Below are positions 1 through 8,935 of a stretch of DNA of 21,663 bases, piece by piece (positions within the stretch are counted from its first letter, which is position 1; the number at the start of each line of letters is the position of its first letter). Position numbers and translations under genes: made by a program. The notes beneath the pieces were generated by a model, which was not told where the DNA came from, searched no databases, and was given only the letters and a program-made list of their open reading frames with translations. The stretch comes from Pleurotus ostreatus/Saccharomyces cerevisiae fusant. Lineage: Eukaryota; Opisthokonta. The stretch is taken from contig JAMQCK010000485.1 of NCBI GenBank assembly GCA_024196135.1, positions 1 to 21,663 on the forward strand. The letters run 5' to 3'.

Positions 1-1
1 C

Positions 2-202
2 GACAAGCCTAAGCGCGCTAAGAAAGCCCCTCGTACCAACCGGGGCGTCGAAGCCTGGCGCAGATACGCCAAATGGCTGATGGACGAAGGGCTCATCATC
101 ACCTTGACGGGAGACGCTCTGTCGCAGGCCCTGTATGGCAACGTTCGGCGCGCGAGGAAGACCTTGCAGGCTATCGCTGCGGATAACGCGAGGCGAGGCT
201 AG
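2..202 (+). CDS. 3' end of an unrecognised protein gene (partial)
   Basis: The reading frame is open from the left edge and ends at TAG 200-202, giving the last 66 residues. The stretch starts with a lysine-rich basic run (KPKRAKKAPR) followed by a compact, helix-like segment with alternating hydrophobic and charged residues (EAWRRYAKWLMDEG, then ALYGNVRRARKTL). This looks like real coding sequence: it has GC-rich third positions and balanced amphipathic composition, and the A/T-richer spacer begins right after the stop. I do not recognise the family. The basic run could be a nuclear localisation signal or a nucleic-acid-binding tail. The gene converges on the pheromone receptor at 607-2503, so the two share a 404-bp downstream spacer. 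The start and most of the protein lie outside the window. Confidence 0.55.
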   Translation, partial: DKPKRAKKAPRTNRGVEAWRRYAKWLMDEGLIITLTGDALSQALYGNVRRARKTLQAIAADNARRG

Positions 203-606
203 GCAATATGCATATGCATGGAGTATGCAGTATCGTTATTGCTTGGAAAACCTATAGATTACTTACATGTCCCATAATCATCTTATGTAGGAAGGGGCGA
301 TGGCCTGCATCCATACTTACGTGATAACACTGGCAATGAAGCCATATCCTTATCCTCAACTTGAAGACACTTGGCTTGCGACCTGTTGCCAAGACAGCTC
401 GCTCGCTCGCTTCAGATGATGTATAGATTGGGTATGAAAAGACATGTCTAGAGATACGTGTACGTTAGGCTAATGCTACAGAGGAATAACTCGAATTATA
501 GATACGGAACGCAAGTTAGGTGAGAGACAGGTATGCTACACGACCGACCGAGAAACCCAGAAGTAAGGAGAGGTGTGATGAGAAGAACTGAGTACCGAGT
601 CTTAAT
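203..606. other. convergent 3' intergenic spacer
   Basis: This 404-bp spacer lies between the stop codons of two converging genes. It is A/T-richer than its surroundings, as expected for 3' UTRs and poly(A) regions. I checked both strands for a pheromone precursor (a short ORF ending in a CaaX box) and found none. It has short low-complexity runs (GCTC repeats near 400-413, CGAC repeats near 540-551) but no other structure. Confidence 0.6.
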
Positions 607-2503
607 CTATACTGCGCTAAAATCCGAGTAATCCGGCGGATCCACCCTTAGATGCGCAGGCTCCGGCACAGGTGTTTGTATCTCAAGGAACGACTGGCTC
701 GACCGCGACGTATCCGGCGCCGGCACCGGTGGCGGCGAGGACTGGCGGCGATAGTGCTGCCTGAGATCAGGCATCGACGGCTGACTATATATCGAGGGCG
801 CGGTCGACGGCGCGCCCTTCGTTGTCGTGCTGTAGACTGACATCGGGGGGAAGAGGTCGTAGGTCGATATTTGTGGCCTCCTGGGCGGCTCGACGGTCTG
901 GATCGTGGGTGTGGTTTGGGTTTGAGTCGGGATTGGCGTCGCCGCGCGCGAGTCCTCAACGACGATCTCGGGGATGGCACTCATGCGGATGGAGGCGCGG
1001 GGCGTGACGGGCAATGGCTTCGCCGGGTCGACGTCGAACTTGGGTGTAAGAAGGCCGACGCGAAGGGACGATAGGTCGACCGTTTTGTGATCGTCCATGG
1101 ACGTCTCCGAGGCGCAGAGCGTCTTCGTAGTCGACTGCGCGAGGCTCTCGATGTGGCGGCTGATCGTGATCGTGTCGTCCCGAAGAAATTTCTCGTCGTG
1201 TGTCGGCCTTGGACGAAGATGCGAGATGGTGCTTGGCTTCTTAGTCAACTTGGAGCTGAATTTCTCTCCCCTGCACGTTGTCAGCCAACACGCACGAACC
1301 GTGGACAATGATACTCACCAAGCTTTGCGCCAGATCGCCAGCTGCATCTGGAACTGCACGATTGCAGAGCGATAGTGCTTCCTCGCCTCCTCTCCTAAGC
1401 CAAAGAACGCAAACACGACAAGCCCAGCGATGACGAACATCCATCTCGACACCTCCAGTCCGCCAGCACCTGGCGCCGCCCGCCACATCTCATCCGTATA
1501 CGCCTCCACACGCCAGAAGTCGTAGTGCGTGTCGTCCCACGAGATCCAGGTGGCGAGGCCGTACCGGGTGGTCTCGATGAGGGTGTAGAGGTTGAGGGAC
1601 ACGGTGAAGAGAAGGGTGGCGGTAGACAGCATCATGAGGCGCAAGCATATGCCGCGGGAGATGGGACCGGTGTTCGCCCTTCGGCGCTTCTGCGTGAAGA
1701 TGCGGATGAGGAGGACTGCGAATTTAGCATCAGCATATGCACAAGGAGATGAATGGTGATGAGACATACCACAATACACGCCGGCGATGACGCCAAGGAT
1801 TATAGGAGGACCGCGCAAGATAAGGACGGCAGGGCCCGTCATATAGGTGTTGAGCATGCAGCCATAGTTTTCATAAATGTCATATCGGTGACCCTGCACG
1901 ATGTATTCTGAGAGCGAGTCAGACGATGGAGTACAAGGTCGCACGCCATGAGCTCACGTAGACCCATAAGAACACAAGGAAGGACAACAGCGATGAGGAT
2001 GTCAACGATCACCCAGCGTCGCTTCTGCATGGGAGTGAGCATAGTAGACAAAACAAAGTGAGGCTAGCACGCACGCTAGTCTTTGACGACACATCACTAG
2101 AGCGGACGATATGGTAGAGCCGACGTTGGATGCAAAGCGTCGCGGCTTCGAGCCCGTAAGGGACAGCAACCATGATGCGTCCGCCTGTGCAAGCAGTCGA
2201 TCAGCAAGGTCTTTGGACTCGGAAATTGTTCACGCACTGAAGTCGCACCACGCCGGCATCGGATCGCTAATGTTGCCATTCCACACGACCGCATCCACGT
2301 AGAGGATGATGCTCCCGACAGCAACCCAGCCAATATAAATACAGACCCCGCTGTTCCAAGCTACGCGCATAGACGACATCAGCATGCCTCCCAAACACTA
2401 CGATCACCAAACACGCACCTTGGAGATGCCACGGGAGCGGGACGAGCACGAGAATGAACGTAACGAAGGCGAAGAACGCAAACGCGACATTCGCTGCCGA
2501 CAT
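607..2503 (-). CDS. STE3-like: STE3-type pheromone receptor (7TM GPCR)
   Basis: Fungal class D GPCR that binds lipopeptide mating pheromone at the plasma membrane and signals through a G protein to the mating MAPK pathway. Exons (minus): 2503-2419, 2360-2238, 2184-2075, 2024-1958, 1907-1770, 1715-1319, 1270-607. The six introns are 48-58 bp, all phases match, and the product is 527 aa. Family hallmarks are clear: the first helix ending PLPWHLQ (residues 5-28), VVWNGN and PAWCDFS (53-70), AATLCIQRRLY (83-93), the KRRW start of helix 4 (107-128), and the signature YIVQGHRYDIYENYGC (130-145). Helices follow near 155-173, 198-220 and 265-285. Residues from about 290 form a long Ser/Thr/Pro-rich cytoplasmic tail suited to phosphorylation. 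The ATG at 2503 begins MSAAN just before helix 1, as in relatives. No frameshift or internal stop remains after splicing. Whether it is a B-locus mating receptor or a non-mating paralogue cannot be told from this window. The family call is very sure. Confidence 0.96.
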
Positions 2504-2949
2504 AATGATACTGTAGGGAGCGGGGGAAGAGGGGAGTGGGAGAGTCGGGGGAGAGGGAAGGAGGGAGAGAGGAGAGAGAGGGAGGCGGAAGACGGGAAGA
2601 ACGAAAGAATCGAGGTGATGGGCGAGAACAAGCGTCGTAACAATCTCCAGGGGCCGAACAACGACCATTATATGGTCGCTACGAAGTCTTCCGGAGTTTA
2701 CCAATTGCGGCACGTCGTTGTGCCCAAAAAAGGGAATCGTACCCGCGGTCCTTGTTCCCAATGGGGAAACCGTGGGTGCGGACCCTAAAACGCGCCTCTG
2801 GCTACCCCAACACGTTGTCCGGGATATGTGCGCTGATACTGCGCCATCGTAAGTATGCATTCCAGTGGGTACGAACAGGATAAAGTAGGGGACACGAGGG
2901 CCCCCTGGAGATGAGTGTAATCGATATGCGCCGCTGTAGTAGCAATCCA
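2504..2949 (-). promoter_or_regulatory. upstream region of the STE3-like gene
   Basis: This spacer separates the receptor start from the upstream dynamitin stop. On the coding (minus) strand it holds a long pyrimidine tract (about 2517-2591, almost pure G/A on the plus strand), as is common just upstream of fungal starts. A TATA-like TATAAT (minus, about 2667-2673) sits inside a perfect inverted repeat with 7-bp arms (2662-2668 and 2672-2678), about 165 bp before the ATG. I saw no CaaX-terminated ORF on either strand and no obvious copy of the Ustilago-type pheromone response element. Confidence 0.5.
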
Positions 2950-4376
2950 TCAGTGCTGCAGCGCCTCCAGACGCTTCACGACATCGTCCACTCGACTGTC
3001 GAGGCCCTCTACATTGCCCTTCACCAAGTCCCTGTTCTCCTTCAAGCTGTTCTCCACGCTGGCAACGGCGCTCTCTAGGTCGTTGAGCGTTTCCCGCATC
3101 TTCCGCTGCTCCTCCTCGAGTCCTTCCAGCGTAGATTGGAATTCCGCGGCAGATGTGTGAAGCTGCGACAGTGTCCTCAAGCGGGTGAGAATGTGCGGGA
3201 TGTGCGGTAGAGCGGGTGAGAGGCGGTTCAGCAACGGCATTAGCTGTTCTGAGAGTGGTGAAGGAGCAGCTGCTTGCGACTGGTCCTTCGACTGGGACGG
3301 ATGCCTCCGATGCCCATGCTGAGCTTGGGAAACGCGATCTAAATCCGTAAGAAGGACCTTCAGGCGACGTGATATCGAGTCGATGTGGCGAGGTTGCGTG
3401 AGGAGCGTCAACTGCGAATGCAGTCGACTGAGCATAGGCAGCAGCGGAGCCGGCAGCGGCGTCGTCTGTCAAACCAATCAGCATCCACCCAGGCTTCCAA
3501 ACCCCCAACCACTCACCTCATCCAACACCGTCGTCGCCGCCCCCACCAGCTTCTCCAACTCGCCCACCCTCTTATCAATCTCCACCACACTCCTCACCTC
3601 CTCCTTCTCCCCCTTCTTCATCTTCTCCTTCCCCTCTCCCTCTTCCTCTTTCTCCTCCCCCTTCCCCTCCCCCTCCCCACTCGTAATCATCTCTACCAAC
3701 CTCCCCCTCCCCTCCTTATCCCTCTTAATCTGCCCCAGCCTCCTCCTCACATCCGTCAAGCCGCGAATAAGCTCCCCCGGATCGATATTCTCCTCGCTCA
3801 CGATCTTCTCCCTCGCGGACCCGCTGACCTCGGCCTCGATGCTCTCGAGCTCGGCCTGGATGGCCAGCAGGCGCTTGGAGATGGGTACGGGCCGCTCCTT
3901 GCTCGGCGAGCGCGAGCGAGAACGCGAGGGGGATGGGGGGTAGGTGTAGCGCGAGCGGAAGCGTTCTGCGTGGGTTCAGGTTAGGGATGGATGATCGTCG
4001 TAGGGAGGTAGTGCAGACGCACCTCTCCGCTGCTCTGCTTTGCGGAACTTCTTCTGCGCGTCTTCCGGGTTGACGGTCCTGGTATCTAGCTCGTCTGGGT
4101 TGGCTTGCCTGAAAGCACTGTCCGTGGTGCGTATGCGCGACCGAGAGGGAATATCATCCTCGTCATCATCGCCTTTCTAGTTGACGCATCTCAGCAGCAG
4201 GTAAGAGGACAGCGCAAGAAGTACTGACGGAGTTTGCAACATTCGCGTTGAAGGTCTCCTCTGTTTCGTAGATATCTGGGGCCGTGTCCTGGGTGGCGCG
4301 TCAGACAGGTTGCTGGATGGTTGGCAGCTGTATTGCGTACGATATCAGGCAGATTCGCATACTTTGTCGAGCTCAT
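2950..4376 (-). CDS. DCTN2/JNM1-like: dynamitin (dynactin subunit 2, p50)
   Basis: Dynamitin is a structural subunit of the dynactin shoulder and connects the Arp1 filament to the p150 arm, allowing dynein to move cargo and nuclei along microtubules. Exons (minus): 4376-4341, 4288-4229, 4176-4023, 3965-3517, 3465-2950. The four introns are 51-57 bp, phases are consistent, and the product is 404 aa (human DCTN2 is about 400). The N terminus MSSTKYANLPDI followed by APDIYETEE matches the family start that binds the Arp1 filament. A Ser/Arg-rich stretch (SPSRSRSRSPSKER) comes next, then helical coiled-coil segments, a Glu/Lys/Gly low-complexity linker at residues 180-206, VGELEKLVG, the family motif TLLTQPRHIDSISRRLK, and a long C-terminal coiled coil ending KRLEALQH. 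The ATG at 4376 is fixed by the conserved N terminus. A TATA-like TTTATTTGG (minus, 4512-4504) lies about 130 bp upstream. Nothing is missing. Confidence 0.94.
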
Positions 4377-4673
4377 CTTGAACGGCAGGCAGGTTGTGCA
4401 CGATGGGTATCGATAGCAGACGCGGAGTGGTCGAGCGCGCGTCGCAGCGCGTAAGGGCACGTGGCGTACTGCCAGTGATCTTGGTGGGAGGGGACCCACA
4501 GCGCCAAATAAAGGCAAAGCTGAGGCTCGCCCGCTTTGCTCTTCTTACTTGGCACAAAGAGGGACGCAGCAAGAATGAACTTTCAGAACATGATTACAGC
4601 AGTGATATATGGTACAGTGTTCCGTGACTTCAATAATAGATGCTACACTTGGATTTGGTACATTCAAGCCCCT
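4377..4673 (-). promoter_or_regulatory. spacer between Con-6 3' end and dynamitin start
   Basis: This 297-bp spacer serves as the 3' region of the Con-6 gene only if transcription runs on from 4674, and as the promoter of dynamitin. The TATA-like TTTATTTGG at 4512-4504 (minus) is the only core element I can see. No further gene is supported; reading frames here lack splice continuity with either neighbour. Confidence 0.45.
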
Positions 4674-5265
4674 TTACAGGGCACCATGCTCCTCAAGGAA
4701 CTGCTGAGCATGCTGCTTGGCGCCTTCCGACACACGGGGGTCTAGCAGAGTCGTAAGCATACGTTACATAGGAGAAACGAAGGGGACGACATACTGCTGA
4801 GGGCCGCCTTGTACCCCGCGAGCTGGCGCTTCTCGTGCTCATCGACGCCGTACTCAGTCGATCCAGACTGGTCGTACGCGTCCAGGATCTCGCGCGCGTG
4901 TGCCTTCGCCTCATCAGATGTGTTGTCGTCTGAGCTCCACGTCAGCAACCCTCTTCAGCACCTACAACGGGCGAAGAGCACTTACTATGCAACGTCGCCT
5001 TGTACCCGCCCATCACACGGTTCGTGTGCTCGTCGTCCGTCGCGGTGGACGTCTGCCCGCTTGGGCGCTCATAGCCCATCTGGTCGAGCTGCCGCGCCGC
5101 GTTGTCCTTCGCGTCCTCGGATACGTTGGGGTTGGCGATGGACGCCTTGAGGCCGCGGGCGACGTTCTTGGGGTCCTTGTCTGCGTGAGGCGTCAGCGGG
5201 ATGTCCATCGCGCTCGATGGCTGCAAACGCACTCGAAGGCTACGATACGCACCAGTGTAAGACAT
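4674..5265 (-). CDS. con-6-like: Con-6 family protein (conidiation-specific protein 6 repeats)
   Basis: Small hydrophilic protein of the Con-6 family (first known from Neurospora conidia), associated with sporulation, stress or dormancy; its biochemical role is unknown. Exons (minus): 5265-5253, 5180-4986, 4929-4795, 4741-4674. Introns are 72, 56 and 53 bp, and the product is 136 aa. It contains three Con-6 modules of the form GYKA-L-(h)-N-P-x-VSxxAKxxA: GLKASIANPNVSEDAKDNA (module 1), GYKATLHN followed by TSDEAKAHA (module 2), and GYKAALSN followed by VSEGAKQHA (module 3). Each module is followed by a short acidic or polar linker. There is no signal peptide or membrane segment. Introns 2 and 3 split the equivalent Asn codon (A|AC) in modules 2 and 3. 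A TATATAA (minus, 5362-5356) lies about 91-97 bp before the ATG, which suggests a focused, inducible promoter. Confidence 0.92.
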
Positions 5266-5355
5266 GTTGGTGAGTGTGAGTTGCTTGTGGTTGTGTGAGG
5301 TGGGTAAGAGTGATTGGTGTTCAGAACATGGTGAATGGGGCGACCAAGCTCTGGG

Positions 5356-5362
5356 TTATATA
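5356..5362 (-). promoter_or_regulatory. TATA box of the Con-6-like gene
   Basis: TATATAA on the minus strand, inside GGGTATATAACCC, about 91-97 bp upstream of the start codon at 5265. Its position and sequence fit a core promoter element. Confidence 0.6.
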
Positions 5363-6220
5363 CCCTCGCGGTGGAGTAGTCGCGTCACCTTCCCCAGGAG
5401 GTGACATACGGTGAGCTCAGTAGTCTCGTCACTCAGCATGTGATCGCGTTTACATGGAACGGAGTGATGAATGGGGAGTTGGGAACCTTGTTGTAACCAA
5501 CCAACAATGGAAGTGAGTTGGGTTCTGCGCCAGACATGATTCCTGCTTCTCAACAAAGCCTGACTTGCTCCTACCACGCCTCCAAGGCTAGCAGAAAAGG
5601 GCGGGGGCCAACAATGCGCTTGCTGCATAGACAATAAGGGTGCAGAGTACAACGTTGATGGAGTCGAAGTGGGGGACTTTGTGTGACTCACTGATGGCGA
5701 GGCAAACACAATCAAGCAACGACGAGCCACTGACGAAGTCGACGTCATTCCCGACCAAGCTCCCTTCATGGTGACGCACCTTGACGCGCTCGCGAACAAC
5801 CTCGCGACGCGACGCGTCGCGTCGTGGTCCTGAAGTTACCCTTGCCTCATCCGCACACAACTGAGACTTCCATCCTTCCGAGACCAATTCTTTACCCTCA
5901 CAACTGAATCAAAAAGGTGGTTCATTATTTTGGCATCGCCAGTCGTATTATTTCTGGCAAAGATTCGTGTGCGGTACAGTCGTATCGAGTCTACAGGGTC
6001 ATACATAGAGTACAAAATAATGTGGTAGGTAGTGAAATAGCCGCCTTGCTCCTGGTATATAGAAGTGTCCCTAGACAGCCAAGTGCAAGGCGAAAAGCAC
6101 ATAGAAATAGGTAAAAGATAGCAGCGCTGACCTACCCACAAAAGCGCAGGCCTCCCCACGAAAGCGAACCAAGTCTATTGTGTTCTCCCCCACAAGGTAG
6201 CGAAAAGTCTATTCGTTCCG
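5363..6220. other. intergenic region, no gene supported
   Basis: This is the distal upstream region of the Con-6-like gene and the 3' flank of the membrane-protein gene. I found no reading frame with splice continuity, homology or a CaaX end. Composition changes from GC-rich (5780-5830, with the 20-bp palindrome at 5805-5824) to A/T-richer (5890-6120), the latter being suited to 3' flanking sequence. No tRNA-like B box with matching stems was recognised. Confidence 0.5.
5805..5824. repeat. perfect 20-bp palindrome centred on ACGCGT
   Basis: CGACGCGACG is followed directly by its exact reverse complement CGTCGCGTCG, with no spacer. The centre ACGCGT matches the MluI cell-cycle box core. It lies about 540 bp upstream of the Con-6-like start and about 400 bp beyond the stop of the membrane-protein gene. 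Function is unknown; it could be a dimeric factor site. Confidence 0.7.
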
Positions 6221-7148
6221 TCATACGACGGGCGTGGAGGATTCGGTGTTGCTCTTCGTGGAGTCGGCGCCGTTGGCGGCGAGGGCTTTGCCCGTCTTTG
6301 ACCGTGCGCCGTGCTGGTCGATGTAGGAGAGTGCCTCCCACATGACGAATGTGCTGGACGGATCTTAGCGGATAGGAATGGCGCGAGGACAGAAAGGTAC
6401 AAACCTTGCGAACGTGGACACTGTGCCTATCCAGAGCAGAACGACAGATGCTACGCAGTACGCGTTATGCCTGTAGACTAGGGAGGAGTTAGCACGGATG
6501 TGGATGAGCTAGAGCATGGGGTACGTACCAAGATGAGGACCGCCAACGACTGCGAGGACGCTTGCTGCCTCTGCCCCACTAATTCCCGTGATATGTGCGG
6601 CCCGGGTCGCAACGATGACCTGGAAGGCTTCACGTCAGTCGCCATTGTCAATACCGAAGAGGAGTAGGGCCGACGCACAGTCATCGCGATCGCGTCCGCC
6701 AACGCCATTATGCACGCCAGGACGCTGCACGCCTTCCATGCCCGCTTCACCGACAGCGACTCTGCCCGCTCTGGCCAGATAAGGTCGAAGAAGAAGCCGC
6801 TGCCGAAGATCGTCGCGACGTATATGCCCACGAAGATGTTGTACGACGCGACCCCGATGAAGTCGTTGTTGTACTCGGACGCGCCGGGGTGCACCCGCTG
6901 AATGCCGTTCTGCTGATCGACATAATCTACGCGGGCTCGTTAGCGTCCGCCTTGTCCCCTCATGCTGTCCACTACGCACCAGAGAGCGCCGCCGTGCCCA
7001 CGGACTCGGAGACGACGTGGAAGACCATCGCGAGCTGGTAGACGATGACCTTGGTGCGCCGGCGGTGGAAGTCGGTGCTCCACATATTCTTCGAGCCGAA
7101 CTTGGCGAAGGTGAATTCGCTCAGGTCGAGTCCCCATATCTTGACCAT
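6221..7148 (-). CDS. conserved fungal four-helix membrane protein of unknown function
   Basis: Exons (minus): 7148-6980, 6926-6679, 6619-6529, 6477-6405, 6353-6221. The four introns are 51-59 bp, phases agree, and the product is 237 aa. A short polar N terminus (MVKIWGLDLSEFTFAKFGSKNMW) is followed by a basic HRRRTK, then hydrophobic helices near residues 34-55, 82-104, 118-142 and 175-200. A hydrophilic C-terminal tail rich in Ser, Thr, Lys and Asn ends STPVV. Notable blocks are DYVDQQNGIQ after helix 1, YNNDFIGVASYNIFVG leading into helix 2, and the loop FFFDLIWPERAES. There is no cleavable signal peptide. From memory I believe similar proteins occur across Agaricomycetes without an assigned role; I cannot name a Pfam family. 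The start is chosen at the first ATG of the open exon, with a TATA-like TTTATAAT at 7284-7277 (minus) about 130 bp upstream. Transport or scaffold functions are possible but not shown. Confidence 0.85.
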
Positions 7149-7276
7149 GGTGAACGAGCGGCGGGCTTGTGGTATGAGGGAGGGTAGGACTGAGGGGGGC
7201 TTGGCAGCGGCGGAGCGCTGAGCGGGACGAGGACGAGTGAAGTCAAGTGGTGGTCCGACGCAAAAAGGCCCGGAGC

Positions 7277-7284
7277 ATTATAAA
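7277..7284 (-). promoter_or_regulatory. TATA-like element of the membrane-protein gene
   Basis: TTTATAAT on the minus strand, about 130 bp upstream of the ATG at 7148, in otherwise GC-rich sequence. The spacing is like that of the other core elements in this window. Confidence 0.5.
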
Positions 7285-8935
7285 GCCAGCAAGTCGGTGT
7301 AGCTTCCAGTAGGTCATCGTTCCGGCCGCACGTCATTTCAGTGGATCCGGTCCCATATGGGGTATGTTGCCCCTGCCTACCCCGTCCGGCGCTTGCCGTC
7401 TCCCGCTCTTCGCTCCTCGACCATTCACTCGTGCTCGCACGCACCACTTCGACCCAGCAACGACGCTGCCTACACGCTACGTCGCTGCCTCGAGGCGCTG
7501 CCGTTGCGCTCCCTACGCTTGCTCATCGGCGCCCACTAATCCGTCGATCCCGATATCTTCCCCCGGCCGGGCTCACAACGGACGGGACAACTCGGCGGCG
7601 TGAAATGCAAGACATCCAACACAACACAATTGCAAGCTCGTCAGCTTCAAGGACTCTTGCCTGCTATGGTCTCTTCCCCTCACGCTCGACCGCCCTCCGT
7701 CCGCTAGCCCTCCGATTGTCAAGGGACGCATCGCTGACGACCTGACGTCTGCACGACGACATAGTTATTCTAGGCTTTGGCACCAACCCAGCGTGCGGAT
7801 TCCCGCCGTTATCGCCGTCGATGTCGGCTCGCTATCTGCTGCCAGCGGACCTCATTTCTCGCGGATGGAGCTGCTCAACATTCACCTAGTTCGGCACGGT
7901 CGCGCCTCATGACGAACCCTTGGCTCTGTCATATAACTCGCCGAGCTCTATGGCGGCATGGTAGTTCTGCCCGGGATCTCCCCTCTGATATACAATGAAG
8001 CTCGACCACACGGTAACTTGCGGCCAGACACCACTGCAGGATATCATGCTCAAGCTCACCAGGTTGGCTTGGGCCGGCAGCCAGCTCAAGTCGTTTACAT
8101 CGCTGGCGACGCGGCGCTCCTTCTGTGTCGTCCCACGCTCAGTGCGCTTTCGGATAGCAGGCACCTAGTAGAACAGTTTTCTGCTGCTCTAGGTTGTTTG
8201 GGCGCAATAGATTCTCTGCTCTGTTGTGGAGGTTTGTCGTACGGTACGATGATAGACCATTGTTCGTATCAGTGCACAGGAGCAGGGTTTCTCGAAATAC
8301 AGCCACTGAACACGTCGCTCAGACTGCTCAAGGTAATTCCAGCTGAAGAGCTTGAAGGCAACAGTGCATGATGATTTGCTTCAGGACGGCTTAGGGTTGC
8401 CTCGAGAAGGGCAAGCACGTTCAGATATGCGGTTCACCAGACGCTCAAGTGACAACTCCACCCGAGTTCTCGTTCGCCGATCAGACCAACGGAGAGTGTA
8501 AAATCAGGATCGATTTCAGAACCACAGCGCGACTACATTAAGTAAGGAGCACGATAAGTAAACCGTAAACAGTACAAACAGGAAGTACAGGAGCCCATGG
8601 TATGCAAGAAAGAGGTAGCCGCGCGGCGGATGTGAAAGTGTGATGGGGATGGCATGGATGGTAATGGATCGAAAGTCAAGAAGATCCGCGGACGATGCGA
8701 CGGATGGAAGAGAGGCTGAAAGAGGATGGAATGGAGGCCGCGAGAGGATGGAATAGAGGCCGCGAGAGGAGAGGAAAGTGGACGGAGCGGAGGCCAAGAA
8801 TTCGGTGTGTATCATGCGAGTCGGCCGCGGGACGGTGGATGGATGGGCTGGAGGAAGTGACAACAGGCGGCGATGGAGGGCGGTACGAGAGCGAAAAACC
8901 CAATAAATACGAATATAATGAGCTGATGGGAGATC
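7285..8935. other. gene-poor stretch with short coding-like fragments
   Basis: About 1.65 kb lies between the core promoter of the membrane-protein gene and the stop of the next gene. Several short open segments have coding-like composition. One is on the plus strand near 7440-7540 (ending LRSLRLLIGAH before TAA, with the same frame continuing SVDPDIFPRPG). Another is on the minus strand near 7907-8060 (ending AAIELGELYDRAKGSS). None has a proper start, splice continuity or a family I recognise. They could be relics of a lost gene, unusual non-coding exons, or chance. The part near 8500-8900 is likely 3' flank of the gene at 8936-9817. Confidence 0.4.
8722..8765. repeat. 22-bp tandem repeat, two copies
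   Basis: Two adjacent 22-bp units (8722-8743 and 8744-8765) of the form GAGGATGGAATRGAGGCCGCGA differ at one base. A third partial unit starts at 8766 (GAGGAGAGG). It lies in a purine-rich stretch downstream of the basic-protein gene and is probably a neutral minisatellite. Confidence 0.8.

Noticed and set aside
444..473. Tiny ORF ending in Cys-Thr-Leu-Gly, CaaX-like, as a pheromone precursor
   Set aside because: It is only nine codons long with an in-frame stop just upstream. Precursors are several times longer, and CTLG is not a usual box.
2141..2150. GGCTTCGAGCCCG as a tRNA B box
   Set aside because: It lies inside exon 3 of the receptor and no cloverleaf stems can be formed around it.
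2185..2237. Receptor exon 2 ending at a gtgaac donor
   Set aside because: It puts exon 3 in the wrong frame. The donor 4 bp earlier (gtgcgt) keeps phase and gives FSGRIMVAVPYGLEAATLCI, which fits STE3.
2267..3508. 413-codon minus-strand open frame across two genes
   Set aside because: It runs through the receptor's first exon, its promoter and an antisense-phase reading of dynamitin. Only the short segment from 2503 matches a protein family, and splicing explains the rest.
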